A stretch of DNA of 64,000 nt. It comes from Bryobacterales bacterium. Its GTDB lineage: Bacteria; Acidobacteriota; Terriglobia; Bryobacterales; Bryobacteraceae. The DNA is taken from the NCBI GenBank assembly GCA_016789785.1, contig JAEUQE010000011.1:10468-74467 (forward strand), read 5' to 3'. Both the position numbers and the translations under genes were made by a program. Position 1 is the first letter of the stretch. The number at the start of each line of letters is the position of its first letter. Under the pieces are notes generated by a model. The model saw only the letters and a list, made by a program, of their open reading frames with translations. It had not been told where the DNA came from and made no database searches. Shown here piece after piece: positions 10,273 to 17,442 of this stretch.

Positions 10273-11073
10273 TCAGCCCTTGATCCAGGAGTGCCGCGGA
10301 TCTTCCGCCCACGCACCGTACTTACGGCCTTCGCCGGCGAGGATCCACGTATAGTTCAACGCATACCCGGGACAGGCCACCACCGGATGATAGCCTCGCG
10401 GAATCAGCACAGTGTCGCCATGCTCCACCGGGTAAGCGACATCGAACGGATTCGGATCGTCGGGTTGGGTGTAGACGCGCATGAACCCAAAACCCTGCCG
10501 CGGTTCCACTTGGAAGTAGTAGATCTCTTCCATGGGCACTTCATACGGCTCGTTGAAAATGTCGTGCTTGTGTGGCGGACAACTCGACCAGCATCCCGGC
10601 GTGTTCAACGTCTCGCCGCAGATGAGATGGGAGGCGGCGATGTTGTCGGCAATGTGAGTGAAAACTGTGCGCGTGAAACTGTCCTTGCCTACGGACTTGG
10701 ACACGATCGCGTCGCCCGCAACCAGGACAGGTGCACCACCCGGCTTGCCTTCCGCGCCTCCGGCGGTAATGCGGGCGCTACCATTCAACGCCTGCAGTTT
10801 CACCTGCACGCCGGCAGGCAGATACACCATCGGATGCGCGTCGCGGATCGAGGCGCGAGCAGGAATTTCAGCCGCCCATCCGTCCACTTCAATCCGGACA
10901 GGACCTGTGTAGAAGTCCAGGGATACTTCCTCCTGACCCGTTTCAAACGTGTGCTCGCGGAGGCCATCGCCGAGTTCGATGATTTGGAAAGAAAGGTATT
11001 TAAGATCTTTGCCGCGCTGGACAAGCGGATAAACGCCCGCCTTCGTGCCCGGCGACTTGAGATGCAAATTCAT
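10273..11073 (-). CDS. iolB: 5-deoxy-glucuronate isomerase (IolB/KduI-like cupin)
   Basis: A 266-residue cytoplasmic protein with the two-lobed cupin fold of the KduI/IolB family. SCPPHKHD followed by MEEIYYFQV supplies the metal-binding His and Glu residues, and RGYHPVVACPGY forms the second half of the C-terminal cupin. IolB isomerises 5-deoxy-D-glucuronate in myo-inositol catabolism. No other iol gene is in the window. The gene is followed at once by a TonB receptor on the same strand, which may supply the substrate or a related uronate. Assignment to IolB rather than a sister uronate isomerase rests on the spacing of these motifs. Confidence 0.85.
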   Translation of the reverse strand: MNLHLKSPGTKAGVYPLVQRGKDLKYLSFQIIELGDGLREHTFETGQEEVSLDFYTGPVRIEVDGWAAEIPARASIRDAHPMVYLPAGVQVKLQALNGSARITAGGAEGKPGGAPVLVAGDAIVSKSVGKDSFTRTVFTHIADNIAASHLICGETLNTPGCWSSCPPHKHDIFNEPYEVPMEEIYYFQVEPRQGFGFMRVYTQPDDPNPFDVAYPVEHGDTVLIPRGYHPVVACPGYALNYTWILAGEGRKYGAWAEDPRHSWIKG

Positions 11074-11140
11074 GCTCTCAAGCTATCACGCCCGCTTCGG
11101 CGACGCCGTGAGCAAGGAAGCCTTGACCGCGGCTGGCGGA

Positions 11141-11767
11141 TTAACCTTCGGCGCGCCCGATCAGGATGATGGCAATCGGCGTGTCGCCGATCTTCGTTTG
11201 CAGCACCCAGTCGCTGTCACCCATCTTGTCGAAGCCCGCCTTGAAGTCGTTATCAACTTTCCACATGCTGAACACGGCTGGATGCGGAGTGCCCGACACC
11301 TTCTTGCTTGCGGCGGTGAGAGCCTCGAAGCTCGGCGTGGTTGCGGGATCGGAATCGGCGGCAATTGGCGAGAGCAGCAGAAAATCGCGCTGAGGAGCGA
11401 CGCCCTGGTGATCGCCATTTTGCGGGAAGAAACTCAGGCGCATGGTGTAGACACCAGGATTCACAGGCTGTCCACGGCGGTCGGCACCCTTGTTGGGAAA
11501 GTGAATCACGCCCATGAAGGTGCCATGTGGCACTGCGAGCGTCGCGCTGTCCTCCAGCGTCGAGGCCGGCAACGGCGTGGAACGCAGCCAGATCTCACAG
11601 AAGATCTTGCCGTCGGCGCCGGTCACCTTCATGCCATCCTTCTGGATGACGCCGGCAAGACTAGCGGGCAAACCCGCCGGAGCAGCAGAGACTGGCTCAG
11701 CTTTCCACTGGCCAAACACGAGCGCGGAAGAGAGCAAAAAGATCGGAAGAAATTTGCCTGCGGACAT
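11141..11767 (-). CDS. Secreted protein of unknown function
   Basis: A 208-residue protein starting MSAGKFLPIFLLSSALVFGQ, a clear signal peptide; an ATG at 11785 is also in frame. The mature part is rich in beta-strand-like segments (FCEIWLRSTP, TFMGVIHFPNKG, GVYTMRLSFFPQNG). It resembles small periplasmic proteins common in Acidobacteria, but I do not recognise a named family. It is followed by iolB on the same strand after 67 bases and diverges from the response regulator upstream. Confidence 0.7.
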   Translation of the reverse strand: MSAGKFLPIFLLSSALVFGQWKAEPVSAAPAGLPASLAGVIQKDGMKVTGADGKIFCEIWLRSTPLPASTLEDSATLAVPHGTFMGVIHFPNKGADRRGQPVNPGVYTMRLSFFPQNGDHQGVAPQRDFLLLSPIAADSDPATTPSFEALTAASKKVSGTPHPAVFSMWKVDNDFKAGFDKMGDSDWVLQTKIGDTPIAIILIGRAEG

Positions 11768-11881
11768 TGGCGTTCTCAGTACCATCGTAATTCAGGATGC
11801 TTCCGGGCAAGAAACCGCTTCAACTGTTTCGTTAAAATCCATTCAAGGGACGTCTCGCGGAGTTCCCACCGGATTTTCTTG

Positions 11882-12556
11882 ATGCAACGCATCCTCGTAA
11901 TCGACGACGACGACGCTCTTAGGGATACGATCGCCGTCATGCTGGAACAGGAAGGCTTCAAGGTCTGTCTCGCGGCGGATGGCCCGGCAGGCCTCGATAT
12001 GGCTTTGAAACACAAGCCGGACCTCGCCGTGGTGGATCTGCGGCTGCCCGGACTATCGGGCGTCGATATCTGCAAGCGCATTCGCGCGGCTCAACTCGAT
12101 ACCGGCATCATCGTGCTCAGCGCCGTCGGCGACGAAGTAGACAAGGTGCTGCTCCTCGAGATCGGCGCCGATGACTACGTGACCAAACCGTTCGGCCGTC
12201 GCGAACTCCTCGCACGCATCCGGGCCGTGTTGCGCCGCATGACACCCGAAGTCCCGAAGATGATGAGTTTTGGCGAAACGGAAATCGACTCCGAGCGCCG
12301 CGTGGTGCGTCGAAGTGGACATGAAGTACGTCTCACACCCGCGGAGTACAACCTGCTGCTGTACTTCCTTCACAATCCCGATCGCGCTCTCACCCGTGAC
12401 ATGATTCTCAACTCGGTGTGGGGCTACGATACCCTCACCAACACGCGCACCGTGGATGCGCATGTCGTGAAGTTGCGCCAAAAACTGGAGCCGGATGCCG
12501 AATCACCGAAGCACTTCGTCACGGTGCACGGCGTCGGCTACCGCTTTCTGCCCTGA
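11882..12556 (+). CDS. OmpR/PhoB-family response regulator (KdpE-like)
   Basis: A 224-residue regulator. The N-terminal receiver has an acidic cluster (VIDDDD), the phospho-acceptor in AVVDLRLPG and the conserved Lys in DDYVTKPF. The C-terminal winged helix has RLTPAEYNLLLYF, RDMILNSVWG, RTVDAHVVKLRQKL and the wing HGVGYRFLP. It starts at the ATG at 11882; an open frame upstream in the same phase is antisense to the neighbouring gene. No histidine kinase is adjacent, so it is an orphan here. It ends 10 bases before the convergent amidohydrolase. Confidence 0.92.
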   Translation: MQRILVIDDDDALRDTIAVMLEQEGFKVCLAADGPAGLDMALKHKPDLAVVDLRLPGLSGVDICKRIRAAQLDTGIIVLSAVGDEVDKVLLLEIGADDYVTKPFGRRELLARIRAVLRRMTPEVPKMMSFGETEIDSERRVVRRSGHEVRLTPAEYNLLLYFLHNPDRALTRDMILNSVWGYDTLTNTRTVDAHVVKLRQKLEPDAESPKHFVTVHGVGYRFLP

Positions 12557-12566
12557 AGCAAGCCGC

Positions 12567-13844
12567 TTACCGCTCGTTCTTGTAGATCACGCCTTCCTTC
12601 ATCACAAAGAACACGCGCTCGGTCTGGCGAATATCAGCGGTGGGATCTCCGGGCACTGCGATCACATCGGCGATCTTGCCCGCTTGCAACGTCCCCAGCC
12701 GGTCGGCGATTCCGAAAAGCTCGGCGTCGAGGCTGGTGGCGCTTCTCAATGCGTCGATCGGCTTCAAACCATGTTCGGCGAGTAGCCGGAATTCGCCGGC
12801 ATTGCGGCCGTGCGCGTAGACGCCCGAGTCGGTACCGAAGGCGATGCGGACACCCATCTGAATCGCCTTGCGAACCGTGACGTCAATGGCGTCCATTGCC
12901 TTGCGCGCCTTGATCGCAACACGAGGATCGAGACGCCCCGTCGGCAGAACCTCCTTGATGCCCTCAATGGCCATCAACGTGGGAACGTAGAAAGTGCGCT
13001 TCTCCACCATCAGCCGCAACGCTTCGTCATCCAGGAAGGAGCCGTGTTCGATGGAGTCGACTCCAGCGCGGATCGCACGCTTGGCGCCCTCCGCGCCGTG
13101 TGCGTGAGCCGCCACCTTCTTGCGCAGCGTATGCGACTGGTCGATCACCGCCTCGATCTCGGCCGGCGTCATCTGCGGCGAATCGACATCGTCGTTCAAC
13201 GACAGCACGCCGCCGCTGGCCGTGATCTTAATGACATCAGCGCCGTGCTTCACGTTCCAGCGCACCGCGTTGCGCATCGCGTCCGCACCGCTGACGGTGG
13301 TGAGTTCGGGACCGAAGCGCACCATGTCCGAGCGGAATCCGTTCGTCATGTCGCAATGGCCGCCAAGCGGGCAGATCGCTTCCACTACCGTCAGCATGCG
13401 CGGGCCGGGAACGTAGCCCTTGTTGATCCCGTTGCGCAAGCCAATGTTGATGAACTCGAGTCCGCCGAGATCGCGCACAGTGGTGAATCCAGCCATGAGC
13501 GTCTTCCTGGCATTCACACTCGCTTCAAGCGTCCGTTCCGTCACCGGGCGTTGCAGCCATCCCAGGCGTTCCGCGGCAGGGTCCGTGCTGAAGTTGAAGG
13601 TGAGGTGCGTGTGCGCATCCATGAATCCGGGCAGCAGCGTGGCGTCGCCGAGGTCGATGACTTTGGCGCCCGCGGGGATCTCGCCGGCGGCGCCAGTGGA
13701 GATAATCCGCGATTCTTGAATCACAACGATCCCGGGCCTCTGAAGCGTGTCCGAGCGGCCGTCAAACAGGCGGGCGGCTTTCAGCACGGTGACCTGGGCG
13801 TTGATCCGTAGACCAACCAGCAGAAGCAGAATCGCAAGGCGCAT
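12567..13844 (-). CDS. Secreted imidazolonepropionase-like amidohydrolase
   Basis: A 425-residue protein with a signal peptide (RLAILLLLVGLRINA). Amidohydrolase motifs are in order: FMDAHTHL (HxH), DVIKITASGG (Lys bridging the metals), AAHAHGAEG, SIEHGSFLD and FGTDSGVYAHG. This pattern matches the Xaa-Pro dipeptidase/imidazolonepropionase-related group, which often hydrolyses dipeptides or cyclic amides outside the cytoplasm. It is divergent from a symporter/permease pair across 55 bases. That arrangement suggests, but does not prove, degradation of a substrate whose products those transporters import. Confidence 0.85.
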   Translation of the reverse strand: MRLAILLLLVGLRINAQVTVLKAARLFDGRSDTLQRPGIVVIQESRIISTGAAGEIPAGAKVIDLGDATLLPGFMDAHTHLTFNFSTDPAAERLGWLQRPVTERTLEASVNARKTLMAGFTTVRDLGGLEFINIGLRNGINKGYVPGPRMLTVVEAICPLGGHCDMTNGFRSDMVRFGPELTTVSGADAMRNAVRWNVKHGADVIKITASGGVLSLNDDVDSPQMTPAEIEAVIDQSHTLRKKVAAHAHGAEGAKRAIRAGVDSIEHGSFLDDEALRLMVEKRTFYVPTLMAIEGIKEVLPTGRLDPRVAIKARKAMDAIDVTVRKAIQMGVRIAFGTDSGVYAHGRNAGEFRLLAEHGLKPIDALRSATSLDAELFGIADRLGTLQAGKIADVIAVPGDPTADIRQTERVFFVMKEGVIYKNER

Positions 13845-13878
13845 CGGCGCAAATTTTAGCAGATGCGTGGGATCAGTG

Positions 13879-13887
13879 TGCTAGAAT
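13879..13887 (+). promoter_or_regulatory. Candidate extended -10 promoter for the symporter operon
   Basis: TG-C-TAGAAT fits an extended -10 element and lies 12 bases before the ATG at 13900. The transcript would be nearly leaderless. No good -35 hexamer is visible, and no Shine-Dalgarno sequence lies between it and the ATG, which agrees with leaderless initiation. Confidence 0.35.
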
Positions 13888-13899
13888 CGCGATCGTTTC

Positions 13900-15366
13900 A
13901 TGCGCTACATCGACCTTGGCATCATCGTCCTTTACCTCATCGGCATCACGTGGTTCGGCGCAAGATTCCGGGATACGCAGAAGAGCCTCAAGGACTATTT
14001 CCTGGGGGGCCGCAACGCGCCCTGGTGGGCGATCGGCTTCTCGATTGTGTCGGCGGAAACCAGCACGCTCACCATCATCGGGACACCAGCCATCGCCTTC
14101 AACGGCAACCTCGGGTTCCTTCAGGTGGTGTTCGGCTACCTGCTGGCCCGTATCCTGATCTCGGTGCTGTTTCTGCCGCATTATTTCCGCGGCGAAATGT
14201 ACACCGCTTACGAGTTGATGAAGCGGCGTTTCGGCGACCGGATCCGCAAGCTCACCGCCGGATCGTTCCTTTTGCTCCGCGCGCTGGCCGAAGGCGTGCG
14301 TGTGTTTGCGATCTCGATTGTCGTATCGATCATTCTCGGCACCGGCGACATCTGGTCCATCTTCATCATCGTTCTGCTGACCCTGTTCTACACCTTCGAA
14401 GGTGGAATGACCGCGGTGATCTGGACGGACGTGGTGCAGATGTTCCTCTATATCGCGGGCGCGCTGGTAAGTTTCGTTGTGATCCTGCAGTCGATTCCAG
14501 GAGGATGGGATCACGTGGCTGCGGTGGCCGGCGCGGCCGGCAAGTTCCAGCTTTTCGATTTCCGCTTTTCGCTCGATGCGGAGTTCTTCTCCCGCAGTTA
14601 CAGCTTCTGGGCGGGCGTGATCGGGGGCTTGTTCCTCACCACCGCGAGCCATGGCACGGAGCAATTGATGGTGCAGCGGCTGCTCTCGGCGAAGACGGAG
14701 AGTGAAAGCCGCGCCGCCCTGTTCGGCAGTTGGGTGGTGATTCTCACGCAGTTCACCATGTTCCTGTTGATCGGCGTGATGCTCTTCGTTTACTACCAGG
14801 ACAACGGAATCGGCGCTCCGAAAGTGGCCGACCAGATCTACCCGCTCTTCATCTGGGAGAAACTTCCCGTGGGAGTGGCGGGTCTGATCATGGCGGCGAT
14901 TCTTGCGGCGGCCATGTCCAATCTGAGTGCCGCGCTGAATTCCCTTGCGTCCACCACGGTGATGGATTTCTACAAGCCGATATCGATCGCCAGGGGGGCG
15001 CACCACGACGAGGCGCACTTCCTGAAGACGGCCCGATGGGTGACGCTGGTTTGGGGCGCGGTACTGATGGGGATCGGGGTTCTGGCCAAGCAGTGGGGCA
15101 GCGTGCTCGAGGCGGGGCTGGGGATCGCCTCCATCGTATACGGGGCTCTGCTGGGCGTGTTCCTGCTGGGGTTGCTCACCAAGCGCGTCCAGGAGACTGC
15201 GGCGATGGTGGGCATGAGCGCAGGACTGCTCGTGATGCTGTATGTGAAGTTCGGGACCAAGATCGCATTTACCTGGTACGTGCTGATCGGTTCCGTGATG
15301 ACTTTCTCGGTCGGGTATCTGACCAGCATGTGGATCGATCGCGGAAAGGAAGAAGCCAATGGCTGA
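13900..15366 (+). CDS. Sodium:solute symporter (SSS family)
   Basis: A 488-residue integral membrane protein with about 13 hydrophobic segments. It opens MRYIDLGIIVLYLIGITWFG with the SSS hallmark FRDTQKSLKDYFLGGR, then WWAIGFSIVSAETST, the first core helix of the LeuT-fold symporters. Later motifs include TASHGTEQLMVQRLLSA and AAAMSNLSAALNSLAS. It would couple Na+ entry to uptake of a sugar, amino acid or organic acid. The downstream APC permease starts 8 bases before this gene ends, so the two are translationally coupled. The substrate cannot be read from the sequence. Confidence 0.9.
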   Translation: MRYIDLGIIVLYLIGITWFGARFRDTQKSLKDYFLGGRNAPWWAIGFSIVSAETSTLTIIGTPAIAFNGNLGFLQVVFGYLLARILISVLFLPHYFRGEMYTAYELMKRRFGDRIRKLTAGSFLLLRALAEGVRVFAISIVVSIILGTGDIWSIFIIVLLTLFYTFEGGMTAVIWTDVVQMFLYIAGALVSFVVILQSIPGGWDHVAAVAGAAGKFQLFDFRFSLDAEFFSRSYSFWAGVIGGLFLTTASHGTEQLMVQRLLSAKTESESRAALFGSWVVILTQFTMFLLIGVMLFVYYQDNGIGAPKVADQIYPLFIWEKLPVGVAGLIMAAILAAAMSNLSAALNSLASTTVMDFYKPISIARGAHHDEAHFLKTARWVTLVWGAVLMGIGVLAKQWGSVLEAGLGIASIVYGALLGVFLLGLLTKRVQETAAMVGMSAGLLVMLYVKFGTKIAFTWYVLIGSVMTFSVGYLTSMWIDRGKEEANG

Positions 15367-16756
15367 GGCGCGGGCGACGCAGGGGAATTCGGGGGCGGCG
15401 CCTTCGCTGCGGCGGGAGTTGGGGCTATGGGCCGCGGTCTCGATTGTCGTGGGTACGGTGATCGGGAGCGGGATTTTTCTGGTGCCCAAGACCATGGTGG
15501 CGAACGTCGGCTCGCCGAGCCTGGTGTTCCTGGTGTGGGTGTTTGGAGGAGTTCTGTCGCTCGCGGGCGCACTCACTTACGCGGAGTTGGCGGCGGCCCT
15601 GCCCGAAGCCGGTGGTGAATACGTCTACCTGCGAGCCGCCTATGGCCCGATGTGGGCGTTCATCTACGGCTGGACGCAGATGTGGGTGGCGAAAAGCGGG
15701 TCGATTGCGACGCTGGCCACAGCGTTTTTCTATTATCTGGCGAATTTCTACCCGCAACTTGAGGGAACCCTCGCAACCCTCCCCCTCCCGGTTGGTCCGG
15801 GCGGCGCGCCGTTGGAAATCCGGTACGGACAGGTGCTGGCGATGGCCGTGATTCTGCTGCTGGCCTGGATCAACTACTTCGGTGTCCGGTTCGGCGGAGA
15901 TGTGCAGATCGTGGTGACGGTGATCAAGGTGGTGCTGATCGGCGCGGTGATCGCGATTGGATTAACGGCATCCCAAGCGACTGTTGCGAATCTCGGCACT
16001 TCAGCGCCCGCTCCCGTGGGCGGAATTGCAGGCTTTTTCGCCGCGCTCGTGGCGGCCCTCTGGGCCTACGACGGTTGGAATAACGTGGCGATGGTATCGT
16101 CGGAAATCAAAGATCCGCAGCGGAATCTGCCGCGCGCGCTGATCCTGGGGACGCTGGGAGTGATTGCGATCTATCTGCTCGCGAACGCGGCGTATTTCCT
16201 CGTGTTGAGTTCCACCGAAGTTGCCACCACCAACCGCGTGGCCGCCGAAATGATGCGCAAGGTTATGGGCAGCTTCGGCGCCGGCGCGGTGAGCCTGGCT
16301 GCCATGATCTCCATATTCGCCGCCCTCAACGGCTCCATTCTCACCGGTGCGCGCGTACCCTACGCCATGGCCCGGGACGGCCTGTTCTTCCGTGCGATCG
16401 GTGAGGTGCACCCGCGCTGGTTTACTCCCGCGAATTCGATTGTGGCGATGAGCACGTGGGCAGCGCTGCTCGTGTTGAGTGGACGCTACGAGCAGTTGTT
16501 CACCTACGTGATCTTCTCCAGTTGGATTTTGTACGGAATGGCGACCGCGAGTGTGATTGTCTTGCGGCGCAAGCGGCCGGACTTGGTACGTCCGTATCGC
16601 ACCCTGGGGTACCCTGTGGTGCCAGTACTGTTCGTGCTAGTGGCCGCCGCGCTGCTGGTTTCCACGCTGCAAAGCTCGCCTAGGGAATCCCTGATGGGAA
16701 TTGGGATAATTCTGGCCGGGCTTCCTTTTTATCGCTACTGGCGTCAAAGGGTTTAG
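15359..16756 (+). CDS. APC-superfamily amino acid permease
   Basis: A 465-residue permease with 12 predicted helices. The first helix carries GTVIGSGIFLVPKT, the unwound amino-acid-binding stretch of the APC/LAT fold. GALTYAELAAALPEAGGEYVY and ALWAYDGWNNVAMVSSEIKDP are signature loops of LAT-like exchangers. The gene overlaps the symporter stop by 8 bases. Together with the secreted peptidase-like amidohydrolase upstream, the pair points to scavenging of amino acids or dipeptides, an inference from context. The frame ends just before a TATAAT element that may serve the next small gene. Confidence 0.9.
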   Translation: MAEARATQGNSGAAPSLRRELGLWAAVSIVVGTVIGSGIFLVPKTMVANVGSPSLVFLVWVFGGVLSLAGALTYAELAAALPEAGGEYVYLRAAYGPMWAFIYGWTQMWVAKSGSIATLATAFFYYLANFYPQLEGTLATLPLPVGPGGAPLEIRYGQVLAMAVILLLAWINYFGVRFGGDVQIVVTVIKVVLIGAVIAIGLTASQATVANLGTSAPAPVGGIAGFFAALVAALWAYDGWNNVAMVSSEIKDPQRNLPRALILGTLGVIAIYLLANAAYFLVLSSTEVATTNRVAAEMMRKVMGSFGAGAVSLAAMISIFAALNGSILTGARVPYAMARDGLFFRAIGEVHPRWFTPANSIVAMSTWAALLVLSGRYEQLFTYVIFSSWILYGMATASVIVLRRKRPDLVRPYRTLGYPVVPVLFVLVAAALLVSTLQSSPRESLMGIGIILAGLPFYRYWRQRV

Positions 16757-16762
16757 TATAAT
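16757..16762 (+). promoter_or_regulatory. Candidate -10 element (TATAAT)
   Basis: A perfect TATAAT overlaps the APC permease stop. Initiation about seven bases downstream would give a leader of roughly 200 bases carrying the dyads at 16838-16942 before the small AT-hook gene. No convincing -35 is seen. Confidence 0.3.
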
Positions 16763-16837
16763 TGGGGTGTGTTCGGAGTACCGGCTGAAGCGGGAGCTTG
16801 GCCTTTCGTACTGCCCGGCAGCACCCCGCCCGAAAAA

Positions 16838-16861
16838 TTTTGTTCTGTTTTCAGAACAAAA
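16838..16861. promoter_or_regulatory. Dyad 1: GTTCTG-TTTT-CAGAAC with A/T-rich extension
   Basis: TTTTGTTCTG and CAGAACAAAA form a perfect 10-bp inverted repeat around a TTTT centre. The same core recurs at 16923-16942 with different but again complementary flanks. As DNA it could be an operator; as RNA, a UUUU-loop hairpin. Confidence 0.6.
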
Positions 16862-16898
16862 CTCTTGTCACAGCCAGCCGGTTTTGTTTACACTACTC

Positions 16899-16918
16899 TT
16901 GCAACATACCTGTTGCGA
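16899..16918. promoter_or_regulatory. Dyad 2: TTGCAACA-TACC-TGTTGCGA
   Basis: An inverted repeat with 7 of 8 arm positions paired around TACC. It lies between the two GTTCTG/CAGAAC dyads, with the same arm length and 4-base centre but a different core. Confidence 0.4.
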
Positions 16919-16922
16919 GTCT

Positions 16923-16942
16923 TCGTTCTGTTTTCAGAACGA
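16923..16942. promoter_or_regulatory. Dyad 3: second GTTCTG-TTTT-CAGAAC copy
   Basis: TCGTTCTG and CAGAACGA pair perfectly around TTTT. The 16-base core is identical to dyad 1 while the outer bases changed on both sides so that pairing is kept. This favours a selected palindrome over a chance duplication. It ends 28 bases before the small gene. Confidence 0.6.
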
Positions 16943-16970
16943 GCTAACTTCACCGTCGGGGTTGTGGTCG

Positions 16971-17186
16971 ATGGATGTAAACAAGATGTTGGAGGAATTG
17001 AGGGCCGAAAAGGAACAGATTGAGGAAGCGATCCTCAGTTTGGAACGGTTGGCCCGGGGCCGTGGGCGCCGTCGTGGACGTCCCCCATCATGGCTTTCGG
17101 AAATGCGCAAGGAAACGCGGGTGGCCAATGGTCCGGGCCGGCCGAAGGGTTCCTCAAGCGCGCAATCGAAATCAGCGTCTTCTTAG
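16971..17186 (+). CDS. Small coiled-coil protein with AT-hook-like motifs
   Basis: A 71-residue basic protein. Residues 1-28 (MDVNKMLEELRAEKEQIEEA and onward) look like a short coiled coil. The rest contains RGRRRGRPPSW and GPGRPKGSS, both with the GRP core and flanking basic residues of AT-hook DNA-binding motifs. The in-frame open region before the ATG (from 16767) looks non-coding. There is no strong Shine-Dalgarno sequence. The unit is framed by dyads upstream and a strong hairpin terminator 4 bases after the stop, so it appears to be a free-standing regulated gene. I believe similar proteins are frequent in Acidobacteria, but no function is known to me; minor-groove DNA binding is an inference. 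Confidence 0.7.
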   Translation: MDVNKMLEELRAEKEQIEEAILSLERLARGRGRRRGRPPSWLSEMRKETRVANGPGRPKGSSSAQSKSASS

Positions 17187-17189
17187 TGG

Positions 17190-17223
17190 CAGGCAGGCCC
17201 GCGTGGCCTGCCTGATCGTTTTC
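17190..17223 (+). terminator. Rho-independent terminator of the AT-hook-like gene
   Basis: CAGGCAGGCC pairs perfectly with GGCCTGCCTG (10 bp, loop CGCGT), followed by ATCGTTTTCT. It begins 4 bases after the stop codon. Confidence 0.75.
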
Positions 17224-17344
17224 TAGGCGCAAGCAGTGGCTCCTGGAAATAGATGACGCGTGTGAATCGGGCGAGTATTCTCCAATGCTGATTGGGCTCG
17301 CTCGCCGCAGCGCGATGCTTGCGGGTGTGGATCGAGATCTTTGA

Positions 17345-17430
17345 CTGCGGCGCCAATCTGAACTGTGGCGCCAATCTGAACTGTGGCGCCAATCTGAACT
17401 GTGGCGCCAATCTGAACTGTGGCGCGAATT
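17345..17430. repeat. 18-bp tandem repeat, about 4.7 copies
   Basis: The unit CTGTGGCGCCAATCTGAA is repeated head-to-tail at 17345, 17363, 17381 and 17399, with a partial fifth copy at 17417. Only the first copy differs (CTGCGG). Each unit contains the palindrome GGCGCC. The array abuts the 3' end of rtcR. There are no spacers, so it is not a CRISPR. It may be a minisatellite, a protein-binding array or a remnant of a transposon end. Confidence 0.85.
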
Positions 17431-17442
17431 CATCGCGCCACA
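17418..17442 (-). terminator. Perfect 10-bp palindrome across the rtcR stop codon
   Basis: TGTGGCGCGA and TCGCGCCACA pair perfectly around ATTCA. The loop contains the rtcR stop codon, and the left arm is built from the last partial 18-bp repeat. It could slow or end rtcR transcription, but there is no T-tract, so terminator activity is uncertain. Confidence 0.4.

Noticed and set aside
11045..11881. N-terminal extension of the response regulator frame
   Set aside because: The extra codons are antisense to the secreted protein at 11141-11767. The receiver domain starts normally at 11882.
13873..15576. Long minus-strand frame of 567 codons
   Set aside because: It is antisense to the sodium:solute symporter and the start of the APC permease, both of which have clear family motifs. 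Its product is low-complexity His/Arg/Gln-rich.
16767..16970. N-terminal extension of the AT-hook-like protein
   Set aside because: The in-frame region contains the palindromic elements, and its composition (Cys/Phe/Ser-rich) differs from the basic C-terminal part.
17345..17430. CRISPR array
   Set aside because: The 18-bp units are directly adjacent without spacers and no cas genes are present.
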